From: Phyllobacterium trifolii
GTDB taxonomy: Bacteria; Pseudomonadota; Alphaproteobacteria; Rhizobiales; Rhizobiaceae
Assembly: GCF_014192095.1 (NCBI RefSeq)
Contig: NZ_JACHXN010000015.1
Location: 62,001-126,000 of the forward strand
DNA: 64,000 bases
Direction: 5' to 3'
Shown: positions 24,388 through 32,939 of the stretch, piece by piece
Numbering within the stretch: the stretch's first letter is position 1
Layout of the letters: each line of letters starts with the position of its first letter
Notes under the pieces: model-generated
Told to the model about the DNA's origin: nothing
What the model saw: only the letters and a program-made list of their open reading frames with translations
The model's database searches: none
Program-made: the position numbers and the translations under genes

Positions 24388-26412
24388 TTATTGAAAACCT
24401 GCTTCCCGGAGCGAGTCTTCGTATTTCTGACGCTGTTCCGGAACTCTCAGGCACATGCCCTTGATCCAGTCATCAATTCTAAAGTTTGGATTGTCCTCTA
24501 GTGCTTGATCTCTGCATTCGAACGCTTTCTCTTTTTCGCCAAGCATGGCCCAGCAGGCTGCCATAGGACGCGCAGCAACGCGCGGGTTCTGCATGCGCTG
24601 TATAAAGTCGATGGCCTCAGAGTACCTGTCGAGGTCGTGAAGCGTGCCCGCGCCTACCCAATAATAGTAGTCAGGGGCCAACGGGTTCAAAGCGATGGCC
24701 TGCTCAATCTTCTCAAATGACAGCTCGAGATAGCCGTAGTGGTTGAGTGCGTCAGCATAGTCGGCCAAGAGATCGGCGTGCTGCGGATTAATGGACTCGC
24801 CCTGGTCGAAATATTCGAGACTGTCGTCGAATTTACCAAGATACATGCTGATGGTGCCAAGTTCGCGCAAAGGCCGTTCATCATCCGGGTCGGCTGGTGC
24901 GGCCCGCTTGGCGATCTGCTCACCCTCAAGCAGGATATCCTTCTCGCTTCGAGCACGCATCAACCATTCCTTCTGCATCGTTCGCGCGATGCCACTTAAA
25001 GCCGGCACGAAATCTGGCGAAGCCGTCAGGGCATTCTTGAAGGCCTGGCGCGATTGATGCAATTTGGGGAGGTCGAACTTGTCTATTTCCTTCTTGCCTA
25101 TGAGATACCAGTAGTAAGCATTCGGGTCCTGGTAAAGCTTGTTGTAGCGGTCGAGTTCGGACTTCTCGATGACCGAAACAACGGAGAGTATGATGCGGAT
25201 CGACAGCTGGCGGTATTGCTGCTCGGGCAGGACATAATCGAACTTCTGCTTTTCGGCCCAGACGATTTCCTGCGTAGCAACATCGACCAATTTCACCGAC
25301 AGGAAACAGAAACCATCGCGGCGCACGATCTTGCTGTCGACGGCATAGTTGACTCCGAATTGCGCATTCAGCCCTTCGAAACTGTCAATGGGAGATTCGG
25401 AGACGACCCTCTTCGATGTATAGGGCGCAACAACCGACAGCGTACGCAGACGGCAAAGCCCGATGGTAATATCGTCTACGAGCGAGGCTGCAAGCTGCTC
25501 CATCGGATCCGCTGCATTGTGCGGCATATAAAGGACCATGACTCGCGGCAGGCCAGCCCTTTTGTTCTGCTCAAGCTGGGTTGTCGCCAGGATTGATTGC
25601 GGGGTCTGGATTTCCACGCCATTGGCAACGAGCGGAGGAGCCGGCTGCGGCAGGATAAGGGCTCGCGTTGTCGCTGGTGAAAGTTTGGGCAGCAGTTTCT
25701 GGTAAAGCTCGATCGTTTCTTCTTCCGGATCGACATCGAGGTCGTCACGGAGCTTCTTGGCGCATTCGCGGAATGTTCGCTCGACCTTCGCGATCAAACC
25801 CAGTTGCGATGCGGTCTGCATTAAAGTGCGATAGCCGACCTCCTGATAGGGATCGATCTCGATCAGCTTGCGGGCGCATTGGCGCTTTTCGTCGATGCTG
25901 ACGCCAACCGGCTGGTTGACCATCCTCAAGAGCGTCGTGATCAGATCATCGCGCAGCTTGACGCGCTGGACATCCAGCCATTCATCGAAATCGGAATTCT
26001 GTGGCTCGTTATGTGCGAGCAGATCGCCAGTATAAAGGCCGGCAAGGCTGAGGACAGACTCTATGTCGCCCAACTGCGCAAACTCCAGATACTCAAGAAG
26101 ATCGATGCTGAGCAGCTCTGCTCTCACCTGCGACAGGTTAAGATAGACATATGTGGCGTCGCCCTGGACAAGGTTGAGGCCGTACTGTTCCTGAAATTTA
26201 CGGATGCGCGCCAGGCTCTGGCGCAGATTCATGGAAGCATGGGCCTGATCCGTATCGGACCAGAAAACCTGAGAAAGCTTTCCGCGGGAAACAGAATGAT
26301 TGGAACTCTCGAGAAGCAAATAGACTATTATGCGAAGAAAATTCGCGGGTACGCGTGGGACGAGTTGCCCGCCCAGACTAACAGTCGCCTCTCCAAAAAC
26401 CGCCAGCTTCAT
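24388..26412 (-). CDS. SARP/BTAD-type transcriptional regulator with TolB-like and TPR domains
   Basis: 674 aa. Residues about 1-85 are an OmpR/SARP-type winged helix (MKLAVFGEATVSLGG ... VSRGKLSQVFWSD). Residues 90-240 are the bacterial transcriptional activation domain (FDEWLDVQRVKLRDDL, IDPYQEVGYRTLMQ). Residues 290-400 resemble the TolB-like domain attached to adenylate-cyclase-type regulators (RVMVLYMPHNAAD, LVDVATQEIVWAEK). Residues 440-640 are tetratricopeptide helices (SLEYFDQGESINPQHADLLADYADAL). The ATG 26412 has AGGCGGA upstream. Its gene directly precedes the two precursor genes in the same direction, so it is the likely pathway-specific activator. Confidence 0.88.
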   Translation of the reverse strand: MKLAVFGEATVSLGGQLVPRVPANFLRIIVYLLLESSNHSVSRGKLSQVFWSDTDQAHASMNLRQSLARIRKFQEQYGLNLVQGDATYVYLNLSQVRAELLSIDLLEYLEFAQLGDIESVLSLAGLYTGDLLAHNEPQNSDFDEWLDVQRVKLRDDLITTLLRMVNQPVGVSIDEKRQCARKLIEIDPYQEVGYRTLMQTASQLGLIAKVERTFRECAKKLRDDLDVDPEEETIELYQKLLPKLSPATTRALILPQPAPPLVANGVEIQTPQSILATTQLEQNKRAGLPRVMVLYMPHNAADPMEQLAASLVDDITIGLCRLRTLSVVAPYTSKRVVSESPIDSFEGLNAQFGVNYAVDSKIVRRDGFCFLSVKLVDVATQEIVWAEKQKFDYVLPEQQYRQLSIRIILSVVSVIEKSELDRYNKLYQDPNAYYWYLIGKKEIDKFDLPKLHQSRQAFKNALTASPDFVPALSGIARTMQKEWLMRARSEKDILLEGEQIAKRAAPADPDDERPLRELGTISMYLGKFDDSLEYFDQGESINPQHADLLADYADALNHYGYLELSFEKIEQAIALNPLAPDYYYWVGAGTLHDLDRYSEAIDFIQRMQNPRVAARPMAACWAMLGEKEKAFECRDQALEDNPNFRIDDWIKGMCLRVPEQRQKYEDSLREAGFQ

Positions 26413-26829
26413 TCCGCCTAAACCCCGGATTTTATTTGATTTTCTGTATACGTAGCCCTGTCAATCGATTAATGCCGTTCTGTCTTGCCATTAACTCTAC
26501 TATAGCTTCAAATAGTTCACTAGAGGGAGTATTAGCATAAAGTCTAATAACTATGGATTAAGGCATTCCTCATGGCAAGCGCAATCACCCGATAAAGCGC
26601 TGAAATTCGAGACTTTGCCGTCAATTTCCTTCCTCACGCGGCCATGGCTGCGGTCATTCCGAAGAGAACTGATTAGTAAATAATAAATTCGATTGAGTCA
26701 CTAAAATACTACAGATCGCAATATTCAAAAAGCTATACACAAGAGAAAATTCAAGTGGAGAAATATAAGAGAATGGAAGCACTGTCATGCAATAGTCATG
26801 ATGGCCGCTGATCCATTTCCAATGGGGTT
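26413..26829. other. AT-rich upstream region of the SARP-type regulator
   Basis: About 415 bases with no supported ORF. It is AT-rich, especially 26670-26780. It should hold the promoter of the minus-strand regulator and the downstream end of the small gene at 26830. I found no clear sigma-70 pair or copy of the LuxR-associated 19-bp box here; only a partial TCACGCGG at about 26634. Confidence 0.45.
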
Positions 26830-27078
26830 TTAGAACGCGCGCTTGATTTCGAATATGGCCTTGGCGATCGCGATGTCGGCTTCCGAACCGGCGCTCTCAG
26901 CTGTCGCCTGGACCAGTTGTTCGCCAAGTTCGGACAAAGCGAGGGAAACCTCATACCTGTCCCAACCGGCGGTCAACGCGTCATCCACCAGTTCCTCAAA
27001 TGCTGCCCGGAGGGCGTTCTTGCATTCGTTGGTTCTGTTCGATTGATCATCGAATCTATGTGGCTGGAATAGCGTCAT
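26830..27078 (-). CDS. Small helical hypothetical protein
   Basis: 82 aa, mostly helical and acidic: NECKNALRAAFEELVDDALTAGWDRYEVSLALSEL then a C-terminal helix AIAKAIFEIKRAF. The W-x-x-x-E-V-x-x-A-L pattern resembles short conserved rhizobial proteins of unknown function. It lies between the second LuxR paralogue (upstream, same strand, 89 bases) and the SARP gene. Whether it belongs to the peptide cluster is unknown. Confidence 0.6.
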   Translation of the reverse strand: MTLFQPHRFDDQSNRTNECKNALRAAFEELVDDALTAGWDRYEVSLALSELGEQLVQATAESAGSEADIAIAKAIFEIKRAF

Positions 27079-27167
27079 GCTATGATCTTACATCTGGTAT
27101 GAGACCGTACAAGGCGCCAATTTGAGGTAGAAGTCCTGCATTAGGGGTAGCCGGACTGACCGTTGGG

Positions 27168-27950
27168 TCAGTGCACGACTGTCGTGTCGAAGGGTTTCAT
27201 TCCATGATGGTTCATGCTGTTGCGATAAATCGCCGTCGCTTGTGTGCGGTTATGCGCCCGCAACTTGCGGATCAGATTATGCACATGAACCTTGACCGTA
27301 TGGATCGAGAGTGTGAGGCGATCTGCAATGATCTTGTTCTGCAGGCCTTCCGATAAAAGCTGCAGAATCTCGTGTTCCCGCAATGTCAGCGTTTTGACGG
27401 GCCACGCCCTGTTGGAAGCATTATCTGGCTGAGTATAGAGCTGCGGTACCTTACCAGACACGCTGGGTGACTTTTCCATCGAACGGATGATGGTGGAGGG
27501 ATAGTAATCGCCCCCGTTAAGCAATAGCCAGACGACCGCGAGCCAAACATCAAGTTTCAAGCTGAAGGGCAGAAGCCCCTGGATTGTCTTGCTGTCAAAA
27601 AGACCAGTGAGTTCCTGGGTGGAAGGGCTGTTCTCATCGATCATCAGCGTAACCGATGCATTCGGGAACCGCATTTTGCAACGGGCAATGCAGTCGACCA
27701 CGTCGGAAGCAAAGTCGGCGTGAAGCAGCACAAGGCCTACATTGGGATCGGGTGTGCCCGTGTCCCCAACGTTATTCGAGAGGCTGACCTGAATATCCGG
27801 GAATGTTCTTTCGAGAGATTGCATCAACCCCTGGAAAACAACTCCGGCCTCGGCGTGAATAAATATGCCGCCACGAAATTTCGATCCGCCGTCAACCGGG
27901 GATCCTTGCTGAATAAGGTCAGTTCCCCTACGCGCAACTGTTACACTCAT
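27168..27950 (-). CDS. LuxR-type regulator with degenerate receiver domain (paralogue 2)
   Basis: 260 aa from ATG 27950. I prefer this start over the ATG at 27956 because GTAGGG then lies exactly seven bases upstream, as in paralogue 1. The first 150 residues match paralogue 1 closely (GGIFIHAEAGVVFQGLMQSLERTFPDI, GLLPFSLKLDVWLAVVWLLLNGG). Again the receiver Asp is replaced (GLVLLHADF). The C-terminal LuxR helix-turn-helix is nearly identical (LLSEGLQNKIIADRL), so the two probably recognise similar DNA. The linker differs. It bounds the peptide cluster on the right, in inverted orientation relative to paralogue 1. Confidence 0.88.
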   Translation of the reverse strand: MSVTVARRGTDLIQQGSPVDGGSKFRGGIFIHAEAGVVFQGLMQSLERTFPDIQVSLSNNVGDTGTPDPNVGLVLLHADFASDVVDCIARCKMRFPNASVTLMIDENSPSTQELTGLFDSKTIQGLLPFSLKLDVWLAVVWLLLNGGDYYPSTIIRSMEKSPSVSGKVPQLYTQPDNASNRAWPVKTLTLREHEILQLLSEGLQNKIIADRLTLSIHTVKVHVHNLIRKLRAHNRTQATAIYRNSMNHHGMKPFDTTVVH

Positions 27951-28085
27951 GTTCATACCCTACGCCACCTGGTGAAAGAAGTATTCCCCTTGTACTTGTC
28001 TTATTTCGAAAGGAATTTTTGAAAGGCTACTTCAATTCTGTTTTATGCTGCAAATACTTGCGGATCAGCAAGGCTATGTAACCAA

Positions 28086-28104
28086 ACGTGACGCGACCGT
28101 GACA
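28086..28104 (-). promoter_or_regulatory. 19-bp box shared by the two paralogous LuxR genes (copy 2)
   Basis: On the minus strand TGTCACGGTCGCGTCACGT, matching copy 1 (18584-18602) at 16 of 19 positions. It lies 136 bases upstream of the ATG at 27950. Flanking sequences of the two boxes do not match, which argues for selection on the box itself. The rest of 27951-28342 carries a leader resembling that of paralogue 1 (AATACT...GGCGTAGGG), the box, and the WecA-type gene's ribosome-binding site; no gene is seen. Confidence 0.55.
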
Positions 28105-28342
28105 CGGAGTAACGATGGCAGCCTTACAGTACCCAATTTACCCAGAATAGCCCTTTATACGCGCGATTCTATTAGTCCAAAGGGACACAGCGGGGCTCAT
28201 CCTTCAGGAGGAACTGCTTCTCACTTCTCCTAAATGGTGCCGCGTGAATGGCAGCGGTATTCTCCATGAAAAGCATTCCGTACGGCCGTGACGAGGTGAA
28301 AACATCTTGCACGAGGGATGCACAATCAGCTGGAGGTGTGTC

Positions 28343-29512
28343 TTGTTTGTTTGGATCACCAATTGTCTCGCAGCTATGGCAGTCAGTGCCTTGCTGATCG
28401 TTGTTTTGAAGAAGGTGTCGCACGCCTGTTCTCTCGTCGATTATCCTGACAGGAGAAAATTGCATGATGGCGTCGTGCCTCTGTGCGGCGGAATCGCGAT
28501 ATTCGCCGCCTTCGCAATGGTCATGCTCGTTCAGGGAAACGAGCCGCTGCTCGCCCTGAACTTCTGGGTCGGCCTCCTTATCACAATCATTGTTGGCGTG
28601 ATCGACGATCGCAACGAACTCTCGGCAACGAAGCGGCTCGCCGCGCAATTTGTTGCAGCAATTATACTGGTCAATCCGCTGTCAGGATCGACCATTGTGA
28701 CCGGCATCGCACTTCCGCCTGTCCTTCTCGACATATCCTTCCTGCTCCTTACGGTCGTGGCTATTTTGTTCGTAGTTGGCCTGATCAATTCCTGGAACAT
28801 GATCGATGGCATAGATGGTTTGGCGGGCGGGAGTGCGGCCGTGGCTCTTTTCTGGCTCGCTGTGGTCGCCGGATGGAAAGGCGCGGGCGAATTGGTGCTG
28901 CCGATCGTCGTGCTGTTGGCTGCAGTCAGCGGTTTCCTTGCATTCAATATGCGCAGCCCCTGGATCGCGCGTGCCAAGATATTTCTGGGAGATGCCGGCA
29001 GCACGACGCTGGGCGCCGCAATCGCCTATCTGATAATCCGCTTGTCGACCCATACCCACATCGCGTTTTCCGTGCTCCTGTGGATCGTCGCAATTCCCGT
29101 GATCGATACGCTCAGCCTGATCGTCCGGCGGCTTTATGCAGGCCGCAGCCCGTTGGCGGCTGACCGCTCGCACCTTCATCATCTCTTGCTCGACAGGTCG
29201 ATTTCGCCACGGACGACGACCAATATCATTCTTGCAGCTTCGGCACTGTGCGGTGGGATAGGATCTTTCGGCATCATTATCGAAGCTTCAAACTATCTGA
29301 TGACGGTGGCCTTGCTGATACCGTTAGCTGCGCATTCCGCCTTCGTGTTTCTCTCGAGCGAGGCGGGCACAGATTGGGTTCAGCAGTCGCGTTCAGTGGC
29401 GGTCGCCCAGTTGAACCCGATGCCGCCTGCTCCCATACGTGCAGAAATCGTTCACACGCCTCCGCCGCCTAATGCCAACAACAACGCCGGCATGTTTTCA
29501 GACGCCGTTTAA
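28343..29512 (+). CDS. WecA/Rfe-type undecaprenyl-phosphate sugar-1-phosphate transferase
   Basis: About 389 aa, polytopic. It initiates polysaccharide synthesis by moving a HexNAc-1-phosphate from UDP-sugar to undecaprenyl phosphate. Signature motifs are VGVIDDRNELS (metal/substrate Asp pair), NMIDGIDGLAGG, FLGDAGSTTLG and the HLHHLL loop. I chose TTG 28343, which has GGAGGTG four to five bases upstream, over an upstream TTG at 28307 that lacks a site. The C-terminal 40 residues are Pro-rich and presumably cytoplasmic. First gene of the plus-strand exopolysaccharide operon. Confidence 0.92.
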   Translation: MFVWITNCLAAMAVSALLIVVLKKVSHACSLVDYPDRRKLHDGVVPLCGGIAIFAAFAMVMLVQGNEPLLALNFWVGLLITIIVGVIDDRNELSATKRLAAQFVAAIILVNPLSGSTIVTGIALPPVLLDISFLLLTVVAILFVVGLINSWNMIDGIDGLAGGSAAVALFWLAVVAGWKGAGELVLPIVVLLAAVSGFLAFNMRSPWIARAKIFLGDAGSTTLGAAIAYLIIRLSTHTHIAFSVLLWIVAIPVIDTLSLIVRRLYAGRSPLAADRSHLHHLLLDRSISPRTTTNIILAASALCGGIGSFGIIIEASNYLMTVALLIPLAAHSAFVFLSSEAGTDWVQQSRSVAVAQLNPMPPAPIRAEIVHTPPPPNANNNAGMFSDAV

Positions 29513-29538
29513 ATTAGCCAAAAGTGTGGAGTAATCCC

Positions 29539-30372
29539 TTGTCAATATCCGTCCTGATCATGACCTTGAATGAAGAAGAGAGCTTGCCGGCATGTTTGGC
29601 TTCGCTGACATGGTGCGACGATATCGTCGTGCTGGATTCCTATAGTACCGACAAAACCCTCGAGATTGCCAAGGCCGCCGGCGCGCGCGTCTATCAACAC
29701 AAGTATGAGACCGAAACAAAACAGCGCATGTATGGACTGAAGGAAATCGAATTCAAGCATAAATGGGTCTATATGCCCGACGCTGACGAGATCACTCCCG
29801 AGGACCTACGCGACGAAATGCTGGCGATAGCTGCCGATCCGGACAGACCCGAAGCAATGTTCAGCGCTCGCTACAAGAACATGTTCATGGGTCGCTGGAT
29901 CAAGCATAGCAGCCTTTACCCCACGTGGATTACGCGTCTCGCCCGACCGGAACGTATCCAGTATGAGCGCGAATGCCATTCGCGTCCCGTTGGCGATGGT
30001 CCGACCGGGCGTCTGCAGTCGCATTTCGTTCACTACAGCTTCAACAAGGGAATGACCGCCTGGTTCGACAAGCATAACCGCTATTCGGGTTTCGAAGCGC
30101 GCGAGTCCTTGCAGATCTTGCGCAGCAAGAAAATTCCATGGACCTCTTTCTTCAGCGCCACACCAGAAGCCAGACGGCGGGCGCTCAAGGAGTTCTCGTA
30201 TCGCCTGCCATTTCGTCCGGCTGCCAGATTCGCCTATATGTATTTTCTCCGCGGCGGTTTCCTCGACGGCTGGCAGGGTTATCATTACTGTCGGCTCATC
30301 GCATCATATGAATACATGATCGTTATCAAGATGAGAGAATTGCAGCGACGAGAACTCGGCCTTTCCGTATGA
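29539..30372 (+). CDS. GT2-family glycosyltransferase (WaaE/KdtX-like)
   Basis: About 277 aa. It has ISVLIMTLNEEESLPACLASL at the N-terminus, VVLDSYSTDKTLEIAKAAGARVY, and the acidic motif YMPDADEITPED; this short-enzyme pattern is typical of beta-1,4-glucosyltransferase WaaE/KdtX and related polysaccharide GTs. I chose TTG 29539, preceded by TGGAGT; a GTG at 29524 is an alternative. The stop overlaps the YdcF-like gene by ATGA. Confidence 0.88.
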   Translation: MSISVLIMTLNEEESLPACLASLTWCDDIVVLDSYSTDKTLEIAKAAGARVYQHKYETETKQRMYGLKEIEFKHKWVYMPDADEITPEDLRDEMLAIAADPDRPEAMFSARYKNMFMGRWIKHSSLYPTWITRLARPERIQYERECHSRPVGDGPTGRLQSHFVHYSFNKGMTAWFDKHNRYSGFEARESLQILRSKKIPWTSFFSATPEARRRALKEFSYRLPFRPAARFAYMYFLRGGFLDGWQGYHYCRLIASYEYMIVIKMRELQRRELGLSV

Positions 30373-31043
30373 CACGTGCCCAAACTCACCCTGGATTGAG
30401 CATTCGGCAACGGCGCGCTCGCAAGCGATCGCGCAAGTGGTTCTTCGCCGGCCTTGGTCTCGCCGCGGTGCTGGCGATATCCGCCGCCCCCTTGGCGCTT
30501 TTCCTGGCCGACCCGCTCCTGACGATTCGCGATCCAATCGGCAAAGCTGACGTGATCGTCGTTCTTGGCGGAGATGGTCCCTCACGGGCCACCAGAGCCG
30601 CAGGCTTGTGGCAGACGGGTGTCGCGCCAAAGGTCTTGGTCAGCGGTGACGGCGACTGTTACTGGATACGGGAGGCAATGATCGACCAAGGAGTTGACAG
30701 AAGCGCCATTGCCGTCGAGTGCCAGTCGGGAACGACTTGGGAGAATGCGCTTTTCTCATCACCGATCCTCAAGCAGATGAATGTGCGCAGCGCCGTTCTC
30801 GTGACGAGCTGGTATCACTCGCGCCGAGCCATAGCGAGCTTTGAGGCCGCGTCCGAAGATATCCGCTGGATGTCGGTTCCGGTGGAACCACGCCAGCCAC
30901 TCGAGAAGGTCGCATTTGGTCCCGATGGAATTCAGATCATGAAAGAGTATCCAAAGACGGTCTGGTACGCCATTCGCCATTTTCTCGGCTTGGAATCCAC
31001 CCGTATCCCTGCTGCATTTCCCTCGCGGGAGGCGAGAACATGA
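30369..31043 (+). CDS. YdcF/SanA/ElyC-like DUF218 membrane protein
   Basis: 224 aa. One N-terminal membrane segment after a strongly basic stretch (RRARKRSRKWFFAGLGLAAVLA) leads into a DUF218 domain: ADVIVVLGGDGPSRATRAAGL, VLVSGDGD, SGTTWENALFS and VLVTSWYHSRRA. In Enterobacteria such proteins affect envelope polysaccharide and peptidoglycan homeostasis through undecaprenyl carrier lipid; the reaction is not established. Placed within the polymer operon with ATGA overlaps on both sides. Confidence 0.88.
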   Translation: MTRAQTHPGLSIRQRRARKRSRKWFFAGLGLAAVLAISAAPLALFLADPLLTIRDPIGKADVIVVLGGDGPSRATRAAGLWQTGVAPKVLVSGDGDCYWIREAMIDQGVDRSAIAVECQSGTTWENALFSSPILKQMNVRSAVLVTSWYHSRRAIASFEAASEDIRWMSVPVEPRQPLEKVAFGPDGIQIMKEYPKTVWYAIRHFLGLESTRIPAAFPSREART

Positions 31044-32332
31044 ACTGGCTACTGACATGGCTAATGCTGGGAACGGTGCTGATGCTGCTATTGTGGGGCA
31101 TGCTGAAGCCAGAGCGCATCTATCAGTTTCCTTTTCTGGTGGGCGTTATCACCTTCGCTTTTATTCTTCCGCAGATTCCGGCACTGGCGGATGATCGTTT
31201 TCTTCCGGAGGGCGGGTATGCGAAGACGATCGCTTTCACGATCCTTTGTCTTTCGATGTGCTGGTTGGGGTGGTCTTCAAACGCCAGGCCCTTTGCCTTT
31301 TTTCGCTGGGATTTCGATGAAAAACGCCTGTTAATCGCGGCTTTTTTTCTTTCTCTCACAGGCGCGTACTTTTACTACAAGCTCAGCCGGTTGCCGGGTG
31401 AGATGATGGTTGGCGTGCAGATCAGCGGCGCGCCGGTCGCGTGGCTCTTTTTCGCACGCTTCATGAGCTATGGCATGGCCATCGCCGTTCTGTGTTTTGC
31501 CCGCCGTTATTCGTGGACCGCTGCGTTCATCATAGGCGTCGATCTGATATTTTATTTTGACCGGATTGTCGTTACCGGAAAGCGCGCAGAAGCAGTCGAG
31601 CTAATTATCATTTTTGCGCTGGCATTCTGGTATTATAAGGGGTGGGTCATACCGCGCACCATCATGCTGGCGGGCGTTCTTATCGGTACGGTCCTGCTGA
31701 ATAGCATGGGTGATTATCGCACGATTACGAGGGCCAATTCGGCACCTGTGTGGCAGGACATCGCTCAAATCAACGTTGCCGCCAATTTCGATGATTTGCT
31801 GAAAAATGGTGGTCCGGAAATGCGGAATGCCATTTGGCGCCTTCATCATACAGAAGAGACGATGGACTTCGACTATGGCAAGTTCCACTGGAACAGGCTG
31901 GTCTTCAATTATGTACCAGCACAGCTCGTCGGAGCGAAGTTCAAAGAGTCACTCATGATGACAATGCCTGTCGCGGCACGCGATTACGATCCGCTGACAG
32001 GTACGACTGAAACGGGTATGGCCGATGCGTTTCAGTCCTTCTGGTATTTTGGCGCCCTGAAGTTTCTTCTCCTCGCCTATCTGATGAGCCGCTTGTGGGC
32101 CTCGGCGAAGAGCGGAGAGATGTCGGCGCAACTCGTCTACATATTTTCGATTGTACCCGCCATTCATGCCATATCACACCAAACGGACTGGGTTCTGACT
32201 GTTTGGGTTCACATGCTGATATTCTTGCTGCCGACATTGGTGTGGTGCCGGAGTCGTTCGCCAGATCTCCATCCGTATTATTCGAGCGGATTGTCGCTTC
32301 CTGCTAACTTTGGCGTGGCAACAGCCCGATAA
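31040..32332 (+). CDS. Polysaccharide polymerase-like polytopic membrane protein
   Basis: 430 aa with about ten hydrophobic segments. A large hydrophilic region in the middle (RTITRANSAPVWQDI ... NGGPEMRNAIWRLHHTEETMDFDYGKFHWNRL) precedes more membrane helices. This topology and the position between the initiating transferase and export genes fit a Wzy/EpsG-like O-antigen or exopolysaccharide polymerase. There is no universally conserved motif, so the call rests on topology and context. Overlaps the YdcF-like gene by ATGA. Confidence 0.7.
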   Translation: MNWLLTWLMLGTVLMLLLWGMLKPERIYQFPFLVGVITFAFILPQIPALADDRFLPEGGYAKTIAFTILCLSMCWLGWSSNARPFAFFRWDFDEKRLLIAAFFLSLTGAYFYYKLSRLPGEMMVGVQISGAPVAWLFFARFMSYGMAIAVLCFARRYSWTAAFIIGVDLIFYFDRIVVTGKRAEAVELIIIFALAFWYYKGWVIPRTIMLAGVLIGTVLLNSMGDYRTITRANSAPVWQDIAQINVAANFDDLLKNGGPEMRNAIWRLHHTEETMDFDYGKFHWNRLVFNYVPAQLVGAKFKESLMMTMPVAARDYDPLTGTTETGMADAFQSFWYFGALKFLLLAYLMSRLWASAKSGEMSAQLVYIFSIVPAIHAISHQTDWVLTVWVHMLIFLLPTLVWCRSRSPDLHPYYSSGLSLPANFGVATAR

Positions 32333-32345
32333 GGAAAGTCATATC

Positions 32346-32939
32346 ATGCGGTCACGCTACAGCGATCCAACATTCGACAGCACGGCGCAGCCCCTGCCGC
32401 GCGTGGGGGGTGCCACGTTTGCATTTCGCTTCCGGCTGATGAGACTATTCTGGACGATCTGCTGGATATTGCTTGCAGCCTGGACGCCATCGTTTTTATA
32501 TCCCTGGAGAGGCTGGCTCCTCCGGCGGTTCGGCGCGCGCATTCATTCGACCGCAATCGTGCGCAGCAGCGTGAAGATATGGTGGCCCGGAAACCTCACC
32601 ATGGGACGGCACGCTTCCATGGGACCGGGTGTTATCTGTTACAACGTCGCGGAAATCACGCTTGAGGACTTCGCTATCGTGTCACAGCGTTCCCATCTGT
32701 GCACGGGCACCCATGACGTCAATGATCCAGGATTTCCGTTGAAGAGCAGGCCCATTTCAATTGGATCCAATGCCTGGATCGCAGCCGAAGCGTTTGTGGG
32801 ACCCGGAGTCGTCTTTGGCGAGGGAGCGGTGCTCGGTGCCAGGGGAGTTGCCTTCAGCAAGCTCGATCCATGGACGATTTACGTTGGAAATCCGGCAAAA
32901 GCTGTCAAAACGCGCAACCGGGATGCTGCAGCTCAGTGA
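32346..32939 (+). CDS. WcaF-like hexapeptide acetyltransferase
   Basis: 197 aa from ATG 32346 (AGGAAAG upstream). The N-terminus is hydrophobic, followed by a left-handed beta-helix: hexapeptide periodicity around GNLTMGRHASMGPGVICYN, and CTGTHDVNDPGFPLKSRPISIGSNAWIAAEAFVGPGVVFGEGAVLGARGV, with the active-site His in CTGTHD. Colanic-acid type enzymes of this group O-acetylate sugar residues from acetyl-CoA. It is the last gene of the plus-strand operon, and its end overlaps the convergent GT gene by seven bases. Confidence 0.9.
   Translation: MRSRYSDPTFDSTAQPLPRVGGATFAFRFRLMRLFWTICWILLAAWTPSFLYPWRGWLLRRFGARIHSTAIVRSSVKIWWPGNLTMGRHASMGPGVICYNVAEITLEDFAIVSQRSHLCTGTHDVNDPGFPLKSRPISIGSNAWIAAEAFVGPGVVFGEGAVLGARGVAFSKLDPWTIYVGNPAKAVKTRNRDAAAQ

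Noticed and set aside
17600..28300. Mobile element carrying the RiPP island (IS, integrase, tRNA attachment site)
   Set aside because: No transposase, integrase, terminal repeats or tRNA fragment recognised at either boundary.
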